A stretch of DNA of 9,666 bases from positions 1 to 9,666 of the forward strand of contig CACZQG010000333.1 in assembly GCA_902783235.1 (NCBI GenBank), read 5' to 3'. The DNA is from an uncultured Ruminococcus sp. (GTDB lineage: Bacteria; Bacillota; Clostridia; Oscillospirales; Ruminococcaceae). Positions 1 to 5,565 of this stretch are shown here, piece by piece. Under the pieces are notes generated by a model, which worked only from the letters and a program-made list of their open reading frames with translations, ran no database searches and had not been told where the DNA came from. Position 1 is the stretch's first letter; every line of letters starts with the position of its first letter. A program made the translations under genes and the position numbers.

Positions 1-1
1 G

Positions 2-139
2 CTTGACAATATGCTTATGATTATGGAAAAGAATCTTTCTGTTGTTGTAGACTCTATTGGGCAGATGCTCAGGATGGAAATAACGGCAGATCAGTTTATC
101 AGCGAACTGGATAAAATGAATGATAACGGGGAGAAATAA
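2..139 (+). CDS. C-terminal fragment of a small YbjN/CesT-like protein (5' end outside window)
   Basis: An open frame enters from the left edge and stops at TAA 137-139, giving the last 45 residues (starts LDNMLMIMEKNL, ends NDNGEK). The fragment is helical and acidic. It resembles the end of the next protein: LDNMLMIMEKNLSVVVDSIG here lines up with INVFSILLYTMDKTLNTVQD there, and both continue into a short [ED]IT-x(4)-[FL] segment. I therefore infer that it is a paralogue of the complete gene at 143-655, and probably the same chaperone-like fold. Only three bases separate its stop from the next ATG, so the two are almost certainly cotranscribed. The start, full length and N-terminal domain cannot be seen. 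The frame is sure; the function is inferred only from similarity to its neighbour. Confidence 0.75.
   Translation, partial: LDNMLMIMEKNLSVVVDSIGQMLRMEITADQFISELDKMNDNGEK
128..133 (+). promoter_or_regulatory. ribosome binding site for the 143-655 gene
   Basis: GGGGAG lies nine bases before ATG 143, inside the last codons of the upstream gene. It fixes the start and suggests translational coupling. Confidence 0.6.
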
Positions 140-142
140 AAA

Positions 143-655
143 ATGGCAGATAACAATAATAAATTCAAGGAAGAGCTTTTAGAAAATGTGAGAGATTATT
201 TTGATGCAAAAGTGCTTCCAGTAGAGTCAGATGAGATCAACGGGGAACCTGCCATTGTTATAACACTTGAAGGTGTCGCAGAATATGCTCCGGCAGATAT
301 TTGTGTTACTTTTATTGAACTCAGTGATAGGCTGCTGGTCGGTTTTATAGTTACTGTTGAAGAGCAAATGGATCATAAGGCTTGTGATGATATAGAAAAG
401 CTTATGCCGCTTATGAATAATTATCTTGATACAGGGGCATTTGTTCTTCATAAGGACGATGGCGATCTGCTGTATGAGCAGTTCTGGAATATGGATGAAG
501 AGGATGAAATGATAAATGTATTTTCTATTTTGCTTTATACTATGGATAAAACATTGAATACAGTTCAGGATTGCCGTGAGATTCTGTCAAGACTCTTTAC
601 GGGAGATATCACTGTAAAGGAACTTTTAGAAACAGAGGAATATATCACGCAATAA
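143..655 (+). CDS. small acidic YbjN-like / type III chaperone-fold protein
   Basis: A complete 170-residue acidic cytoplasmic protein with no signal peptide or membrane segment. The order of elements fits the YbjN / CesT-like (type III secretion chaperone) fold. There is an N-terminal helix (FKEELLENVRDYF), then beta strands around residues 35-75 (PAIVITLEG, ICVTFIEL, LLVGFIVTVE). A central helix with LMPLMNNYLDTG follows, then the typical strand and turn FVLHKDDGDLLYEQF, and last long C-terminal helices with TMDKTLNTVQDCREILSRLF. YbjN-like proteins are small partner-binding or chaperone-like proteins; type III chaperones of this fold bind disordered N-terminal parts of secreted clients. The gene directly precedes three large proteins with disordered N-termini, so a chaperone or adaptor role for them is attractive, but that is inference. 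The fold call was made by eye and is moderately sure; the coding call is strong. Confidence 0.75.
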   Translation: MADNNNKFKEELLENVRDYFDAKVLPVESDEINGEPAIVITLEGVAEYAPADICVTFIELSDRLLVGFIVTVEEQMDHKACDDIEKLMPLMNNYLDTGAFVLHKDDGDLLYEQFWNMDEEDEMINVFSILLYTMDKTLNTVQDCREILSRLFTGDITVKELLETEEYITQ

Positions 656-660
656 AGGGG
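656..660 (+). promoter_or_regulatory. ribosome binding site that decides between GTG 660 and ATG 669
   Basis: The AGGGG run ends at base 660, which is also the first base of a possible GTG start. A GTG there would overlap its own binding site. ATG 669 sits eight bases downstream, the normal spacing. The resulting N-terminus (Met-Pro) also matches the two paralogous genes, which begin MPRLG and MPGSN. Confidence 0.65.
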
Positions 661-668
661 TGAAAAAA

Positions 669-2303
669 ATGCCAAAAATTCATGACACCGGTGAGAACAG
701 TAATGAAGAAGATAAGAAATTAGAAGATATAGATGCCCAAAATGACGAAAAGGCTGACAAGGAGAAAAAGCCGGAAGAAAAGCAAGAGGATGAAAAAAAC
801 GAAAGTGTAATAAAAGATGAGGACAACAAGAGCGTAAGCAATGATGGGGATGAGCTGAATAAGCAGGATGATTCTATGCTCATGCCAGAAAAAGACATTG
901 AACCTGCGAAAGATAACAAAAAGGATCAAATAAATATTTTAGACGATGATGAGGCACCGAAAGGAAACAAGAAAGCCGCAAAAAAACGATTTAATCCTGC
1001 AAAGATAACAAATAACAAATCTGTACATAGACATATGTATCTTTATGAGGCATATGTTAAAGGGCACATTGCAGCAAAGGGTACTATCAAGCAGCATAAA
1101 AGACCTAAGGAAAAGGGATTCGACAAGCTTGTAACTAATGTGAGAAAAGCTACAAAAAATGCGGGAACAGTTGGCGACGTAGCTGATGCAAGCAAATATG
1201 TGGTAAGTATACCGTCAAAGTGGGTTTATAATAAGTTCAGCGGTGTACCGAAAGACAGTGCTGCCAACAAGCTATGGGACAAGGTTAACGGAGATGGTGT
1301 CAGTTATCTCAAGGAATCAATGAATCCTGTGAAGGGCATAGATCACCTTGCAAGTTTGTATCAGAATCAGAAAAAGGCTCGTATAAACAAAAACAAGCAC
1401 AAGAGAAAGATGGCAAAGTGGAGCACTTTCAGGGATGTACTTTCTCTGCATAATGATGCATCAGCCTTGACTTCATCATATATGAAGCATTGGGGAGATC
1501 AGACCAAGATCAATAAAAATGGAAAAGACGTACTGAAAAGTCAGGACAAGCTGGATCTCATGAGCAATATCAGGACCGAAGTGGGCGCAGTAAATTCAAT
1601 AATCGGTTTTGCTCAAGGTGTAAGTGAACGAAACCATCGTAAACGTGTTGCTAAAAGGATAGGTAAAAGCCGCTTTAACGATAACAAAGCCTTGGCAATG
1701 GCAAAAAGTATGAATGAAAAGCGCAGCAAAAGTGATTCCAGTGACTGGATGGGTCATATTAAATTCGGTATCAGTATGCTAAAAGCCGGCGGAACAATTC
1801 TGGATCATATCGGTATTACCAAGGGGCTGACGGATAAATTGCCTTTTAAGCTGCTGAACTATGCAAATACAGCTTTGGGAATAGGTAAATTTATAAATAA
1901 TACAGGAAGAAAAATATTTGATATATCAGACAGAAAGCGCCGGAATAAGAGAAAGTATATGCAGGAATACCTTGAAATGCGTGGAAGAAAGATCAAGGAA
2001 AAGACACCCGATAAGGTTGACGGTGTTGATTCGGAGGATGAGGAATTGCTTCCTCAGCTGAAGCCGACTCAAAAGGAAGCAGAAAAAATTGCTCTCCTGC
2101 GTCTTGGAGTGGAAAAAGTCAATATTGTTGATGATGAAAATATTGACCGGTACTTAGATGATGGCTTTAATCTCCTTGCAGTTAAAAGAGCACAGAGTAT
2201 TCTCAATGCCGATGAAGGGGAAAAGCATGAGATGCTGTCCATTCTGGGACTTGATGACGATGCCTCAGAGGATGATATAAGAGAAGCGATAATAGGTGAG
2301 TAA
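669..2303 (+). CDS. paralogue A: large protein with charged disordered N-terminus and conserved C-terminal module
   Basis: A 544-residue protein that I do not recognise as a named family. Residues 1-110 are low complexity, dominated by Asp, Glu, Lys and Asn, and surely disordered. The middle alternates moderately hydrophobic Gly-containing helices (about 305-318, 364-385, 395-410) with strongly basic stretches. L227-N233 followed by KKAR (residues 235-238) and a Lys-rich run matches SLF-x-N-x(3)-AK segments in the two downstream genes. The C-terminal module (478-544) starts RLGV and ends with LGLDDDASEDDIREAIIGE, clearly homologous to the ends of both paralogues. The protein has no cysteine and no Sec signal. 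It is the most divergent of the three. A cargo, scaffold or structural role in a secretion particle is possible but unproven. The start at ATG 669 is preferred to GTG 660 on binding-site spacing. Confidence 0.8.
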   Translation: MPKIHDTGENSNEEDKKLEDIDAQNDEKADKEKKPEEKQEDEKNESVIKDEDNKSVSNDGDELNKQDDSMLMPEKDIEPAKDNKKDQINILDDDEAPKGNKKAAKKRFNPAKITNNKSVHRHMYLYEAYVKGHIAAKGTIKQHKRPKEKGFDKLVTNVRKATKNAGTVGDVADASKYVVSIPSKWVYNKFSGVPKDSAANKLWDKVNGDGVSYLKESMNPVKGIDHLASLYQNQKKARINKNKHKRKMAKWSTFRDVLSLHNDASALTSSYMKHWGDQTKINKNGKDVLKSQDKLDLMSNIRTEVGAVNSIIGFAQGVSERNHRKRVAKRIGKSRFNDNKALAMAKSMNEKRSKSDSSDWMGHIKFGISMLKAGGTILDHIGITKGLTDKLPFKLLNYANTALGIGKFINNTGRKIFDISDRKRRNKRKYMQEYLEMRGRKIKEKTPDKVDGVDSEDEELLPQLKPTQKEAEKIALLRLGVEKVNIVDDENIDRYLDDGFNLLAVKRAQSILNADEGEKHEMLSILGLDDDASEDDIREAIIGE

Positions 2304-2349
2304 GCTATAGGTCTCTGATTCTACTATTGCCTAAAAATATTATATTAAC

Positions 2350-2356
2350 GGAGGTG
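2350..2356 (+). promoter_or_regulatory. strong ribosome binding site for paralogue B
   Basis: GGAGGTG lies five bases before ATG 2362. The 58-base gap that contains it (2304-2361) is the longest in the window. I found no convincing promoter or terminator hairpin there. Confidence 0.75.
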
Positions 2357-2361
2357 TTAAT

Positions 2362-3996
2362 ATGCCTAGACTTGGTGAGGAAGATATTGCTGAGATAGTG
2401 CCGCAGATTGCAGATGCAGATGAACAGCCTCAAAATGGTAATGAAAACGAAAATAACAATAATATCAATGTTGAGAATAATCATCCTGTTATTCAAAATG
2501 CAAATAATAACAATGCAGAAAATGCAAATGTGAATAACAATAACGAAAATAATGATAATGGTCATCAACCTGATATTCAGCAGCCTGTAGTAAATAACAA
2601 CAATAATAATGTTCCGCCTGCCAACGAGAACAACATTATTCACCCTGTAAATAACAACAATAATAATAACAATAACCATAACAATGATAATAACGGCGGA
2701 GGAAATCATCAGCCAGCCCCTGTTAACCGTGAGGAAGCCATAAAAAGAGTTATGGCAAACAAGCTCAGGAACAGACATACCGATCTGGATCCTGCACCCA
2801 AAAAGGAATCAAAGACAACGTTGGCAGAAAAGCTGGATTCTGCTTCGGATATGGCAGGAATCGTTGGTGCATTGGGCGGTGCGGGAAACTCAATTGCAGA
2901 ATTAGTGCATCGTGAGCAGAAGGGCATGAGCTCTAAGGATACTGACAGCTTCACGGATACCACTGCTAAAGTGAGTACGCAAATGGATGCGATAAATGCT
3001 TTGTCTTCGGGATTGGGTGCTGTATCAAACACGATAAGCTTATTCTCAAATGCCAAAAAGGCTAAGAAAGCCAACAACAAAAGCAAAAAGAACAGGTCTG
3101 CAGCTCGTTTTGCGGCAGCAGGAAATTTCTTTAGTGCATTGGGAAACTATGGAAAAGTCGGAGGAGCAGGTCTTAAAACCTTTGGGGATGTTAAAGGCAA
3201 GCATAAGGACGCATCTAATTTCCTCGGTCTGGCTTCGGGAGGAGCTGCATTTATAGGTGCAGGACTTGGGGTAGCAGGCAATCTCAGACAGCAGACCTAT
3301 AAGAGAAGGATACGAAACAGTTCACGTAACGTTGGAAACGAAATCGGTCATATGATTAATGCTGATCCCAAAAAAATGAAAAGAAATATGAAAGCTATGC
3401 TTATGGCTGAAGAAATGAATCGATCCAATTGGAAAGATTACACAAAGGGTATCGGCGGTCTGTTGGCAAGCGGCATCGGTTTGGCTAATTCTGCCATGAA
3501 AACCTTTGGTTTTGGCTTTGCCGATAATCCTATATGGAAAGGTATAAGTGCTGCATCAGGTCTTTTAAAGTATGCGGGAAAATACTTTGACAAGCATAAT
3601 AAGAAAACCGCTCATAAGACCGATAAAGAAAAATACATGAAAGAGGAAAAATGGTCTGCACCTAAATTAAATGCAATTAAAGTACAATTCAGAGTCGCAA
3701 AAAACCAATTGCAGGAACGGGATCCGAATTTCAGAATGGCTAATTATGGCAATGAAGAAATATCAGACAATGAGATCATGAGACTTTATATGTACAGACT
3801 TGGAATGGATACTCACATAAACGACGAAGCACCTACAAAGGACGAGATAAATCAAGCCTTTGACAGACTGGCAAGAAAGAGAGCAAAGCATATCATGAGC
3901 GAAGAAGGGGAACTGAAAAGAAAAATGCTTTCAGCACTCCAGCTTGATGATGATGCATCGGAAGATGATGTATTCAAGGTACTGTGCGGTAATTAA
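2362..3996 (+). CDS. paralogue B: Asn-rich N-terminus, Gly/Ala helices alternating with basic linkers, conserved C-terminal module
   Basis: A 544-residue protein, family not recognised. Residues 25-115 are extremely Asn-rich, including nine consecutive Asn (97-105), and predicted disordered. From about 158 the protein shows three successive units, each of Gly/Ala/Ser-rich hydrophobic helices ending in a basic stretch: L158-K243 (with SLFSN at 226-230 before KKAKK), A247-R318 (with GGAAFIGAGLGVAG at 293-306) and K362-K411 (with NPIWKGISAASG at 389-400). The C-terminal module is 479-544, starting RLGM and ending VLCGN; its Cys542 is the only cysteine in the protein. Gly-x(3)-Gly spacing in the helices could suit membrane-active or tightly packed helical structures, but no clear long transmembrane segment or Sec signal is present. 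It is the closest relative of the next gene, showing tandem duplication. Function unknown; a cargo or translocator-like protein of a neighbouring injection machine is a hypothesis. Confidence 0.82.
   Translation: MPRLGEEDIAEIVPQIADADEQPQNGNENENNNNINVENNHPVIQNANNNNAENANVNNNNENNDNGHQPDIQQPVVNNNNNNVPPANENNIIHPVNNNNNNNNNHNNDNNGGGNHQPAPVNREEAIKRVMANKLRNRHTDLDPAPKKESKTTLAEKLDSASDMAGIVGALGGAGNSIAELVHREQKGMSSKDTDSFTDTTAKVSTQMDAINALSSGLGAVSNTISLFSNAKKAKKANNKSKKNRSAARFAAAGNFFSALGNYGKVGGAGLKTFGDVKGKHKDASNFLGLASGGAAFIGAGLGVAGNLRQQTYKRRIRNSSRNVGNEIGHMINADPKKMKRNMKAMLMAEEMNRSNWKDYTKGIGGLLASGIGLANSAMKTFGFGFADNPIWKGISAASGLLKYAGKYFDKHNKKTAHKTDKEKYMKEEKWSAPKLNAIKVQFRVAKNQLQERDPNFRMANYGNEEISDNEIMRLYMYRLGMDTHINDEAPTKDEINQAFDRLARKRAKHIMSEEGELKRKMLSALQLDDDASEDDVFKVLCGN
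2434..2706 (+). repeat. low-complexity Asn-codon tract (AAT/AAC) in paralogue B
   Basis: About 270 bases are dominated by AAT and AAC codons, densest at 2650-2676, where nine Asn codons run together. AAT and AAC are mixed, so it is an imperfect triplet repeat. Length changes in steps of three would keep the frame. The long minus-strand open frame across this stretch is a by-product of the composition. Confidence 0.8.
3526..3545 (+). repeat. 20-base direct repeat, copy 1 (in paralogue B)
   Basis: The 20 bases AATCCTATATGGAAAGGTAT are identical to 5070-5089 in paralogue C. They encode Asn-Pro-Ile-Trp-Lys-Gly in both genes. The match ends at 3546 (A) versus 5090 (C). It marks the best-conserved stretch of the tandem paralogues. 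Confidence 0.8.
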
Positions 3997-4004
3997 AGGA
4001 GGTG
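3997..4004 (+). promoter_or_regulatory. consensus ribosome binding site for paralogue C
   Basis: AGGAGGTG follows the stop codon of paralogue B immediately and lies six bases before ATG 4011. It is the strongest binding site in the window, suggesting high or matched expression of paralogue C. Confidence 0.85.
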
Positions 4005-4010
4005 GTATAA

Positions 4011-5540
4011 ATGCCGGGAAGTAACAGATCTTCTGTGGCAAGTGCAGATTCACAGCAGGACCCCAACAATGTAAATGTAAGACTATCAAATGTAAGCAAT
4101 ATATCAGATCAGTCGGACGACCAGTCAGATGATCAGAACCAATCTGTAAACTCTGCTCCCGTAGGGGGTGGTGCAGGTGGAGCAGGCAATCTCTCGGTAG
4201 GGGGTGGGGCAAATCCTGCTCCTGCTGCCCCTGCCGGACCAATACCTGAACGTAGTGAAGTATTGATGACTCACCTTGTTACCCGTCACATGGCAGGAAA
4301 AAATGCAGTGGCGGATATAGCCGAGGAGGAAAGCTCCGCTGCTGAAAAGGCAGCTAAAGTCCTTGATATTGCCTCAGATGTTGTAGGTATTCCTTGGGCA
4401 ACGATCTCAACAGGCAGTTCTATCACTGAAACTGTACATAGAAAGAAAAATAATATGGGTGAAGATGACAGCAGCAGCTTGACAAATCTGACCGGTAAAT
4501 TAGATAAATGGAATGATGCCGCAGGAGTTATATCCAGTGCTTTATCAGTGGGAAGTTCTACTGCGTCATTGTTTGCAAATGCCAGGACAGCCAAAAAGAG
4601 CAAGAACAAAAGAAAGAAAAAAGAGGCGAAGTATGGTATTGCTTCAAATGTATTTGGAATAATAGGTGATGGTGCTTATAGCTCCGCATCAGGTATCAAA
4701 GCTCTTGGAAATCCCGGTGGTAATGCGAAGCAGGATACAGCTTTAAAGGCACTGGACGCAGTTGGTGCAGGTGCTTCTTTTGTAAGTGGTGTTCTTGATA
4801 TGATAGGAGGCAGCAAAAGCAGGAGCATGAAATCTCAGCTGCGAAAAAAAGCAGCCGCACTTAAAGCAGCAGCCTGGGACGAAAACAGCATTGCTGACGA
4901 AAGAGTTAGAAAGACTACCAAATCTGCCAAGAACAAGGCTATGGATATGGCAACTGCCATGAACAAGTCTCAGAAAAAGGAATCCATGAAAGGTATTGGA
5001 GGACTTCTGAGCAGTGCCATTGGTATTGCCAATAGTGCTATGGGATTTCTTGGAGCAGGATTTGCTAAAAATCCTATATGGAAAGGTATCAGCGCAGCAG
5101 CAGGTCTTGTAGGCTATGTAGGTAAGTACATAGATAAGGCTATTGATAAGAAAACAGAAAAGAATCATGAGAAAGATAAGATAAAATATGCTAAAGATAA
5201 GATCACCTCGAATGAGCGAGTAAACAAGATCAAAGGTCAGGCAGCCGGCATAAACGGTGCTCTGTCTCCCGAAGAAAGAACAGCACTAAACAACTCTACG
5301 GATATTTCAAATAATGAGGCTCACAGGATAGCTTTGTCACGATTGGGTATTGATGTTACCATTGAGGATAGTGTAGTTGAAGACAGCGTATATGAAGCTG
5401 CTTTTAAGAAAATGGCTGCAAAGCGCACAAGGAACATTATAAATTCAGAGCCTGCCATGAAAAGAAAAATGTTGAAGGCTATGAATCTTGAAGATGGTGC
5501 GTCAGAGCAGGAGATCTATCAGGCACTTTGCGGCGACTGA
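4011..5540 (+). CDS. paralogue C: Ser/Gln then Gly/Ala/Pro-rich N-terminus, Gly/Ala helices with basic linkers, conserved C-terminal module
   Basis: A 509-residue protein, clearly homologous to paralogue B along its ordered part; family not recognised. Residues 1-80 are low complexity: Ser/Asn/Asp/Gln first, then Gly/Ala/Pro (50-79). Three repeated units follow: 118-204 (LDIASDVVG at 118-126, SLFAN at 186-190, then AKKSKNKRKKK), 209-280 (GIASNVFGIIGDG, then VGAGASFVSGVLDMIGG at 251-267, then basic) and 327-376 (KGIGGLLSSAIGIANSAM, then NPIWKGISAAAGLVGYVGKY). The C-terminal module is 444-509, starting RLGI and ending ALCGD; Cys507 is its only cysteine. By-eye alignment of this module with paralogue B gives roughly 27 identities in 66. 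There is no Sec signal. Its RNA probably continues into the regulator gene 25 bases downstream. Cargo, inner-particle or membrane-active roles are all possible. Confidence 0.82.
   Translation: MPGSNRSSVASADSQQDPNNVNVRLSNVSNISDQSDDQSDDQNQSVNSAPVGGGAGGAGNLSVGGGANPAPAAPAGPIPERSEVLMTHLVTRHMAGKNAVADIAEEESSAAEKAAKVLDIASDVVGIPWATISTGSSITETVHRKKNNMGEDDSSSLTNLTGKLDKWNDAAGVISSALSVGSSTASLFANARTAKKSKNKRKKKEAKYGIASNVFGIIGDGAYSSASGIKALGNPGGNAKQDTALKALDAVGAGASFVSGVLDMIGGSKSRSMKSQLRKKAAALKAAAWDENSIADERVRKTTKSAKNKAMDMATAMNKSQKKESMKGIGGLLSSAIGIANSAMGFLGAGFAKNPIWKGISAAAGLVGYVGKYIDKAIDKKTEKNHEKDKIKYAKDKITSNERVNKIKGQAAGINGALSPEERTALNNSTDISNNEAHRIALSRLGIDVTIEDSVVEDSVYEAAFKKMAAKRTRNIINSEPAMKRKMLKAMNLEDGASEQEIYQALCGD
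5070..5089 (+). repeat. 20-base direct repeat, copy 2 (in paralogue C)
   Basis: Identical to 3526-3545 in paralogue B and encoding the same Asn-Pro-Ile-Trp-Lys-Gly segment (residues 354-359). A second shorter identity, TGAAAAGAAAAATG, occurs at 3914-3927 and 5458-5471 in the C-terminal modules. Confidence 0.8.
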
Positions 5541-5554
5541 TACTATTCATGAAC

Positions 5555-5558
5555 AGGA
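5555..5558 (+). promoter_or_regulatory. likely ribosome binding site for the STAND-BTAD regulator
   Basis: AGGA lies seven bases before ATG 5566. The upstream in-frame starts (TTG 5488, ATG 5494) lie inside paralogue C and lack a well-placed purine-rich site. The site favours the shorter protein starting MLPEFLKKN. Confidence 0.5.
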
Positions 5559-5565
5559 TGATGAA

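Noticed and set aside
660..668. GTG 660 as start of paralogue A
   Set aside because: The codon overlaps the purine-rich binding site itself; ATG 669 has normal spacing and gives the Met-Pro start shared by all three paralogues.
2304..2361. Possible promoter or terminator in the longest intergenic gap
   Set aside because: TATTAT and TATATT stretches exist near 2338-2346, but no -35-like hexamer stands at suitable spacing. No stem longer than about four base pairs with a following T run was found.
2434..2706. CRISPR-like or tandem satellite array
   Set aside because: The repetition is codon-level AAT/AAC with no constant repeat unit and no spacers; it is an Asn-rich coding tract.
2305..2778. 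157-codon minus-strand open frame rich in Ile and Val
   Set aside because: It mirrors the AAT/AAC-rich codons of paralogue B; the complement gives Ile/Val codons. It overlaps a well-supported gene with a strong binding site, and its composition is unlike a real protein.
669..5540. Paralogues as classical Sec-secreted or LXG/T7SS toxins
   Set aside because: No signal peptide, no LXG-type N-terminal helical domain, and no recognisable toxin domain with catalytic residues at the C-termini.
5488..5565. Longer start (TTG 5488 or ATG 5494) for the regulator
   Set aside because: It would overlap paralogue C by about 50 bases, lacks a well-placed binding site, and adds residues that only reflect the other frame of the conserved paralogue C end.
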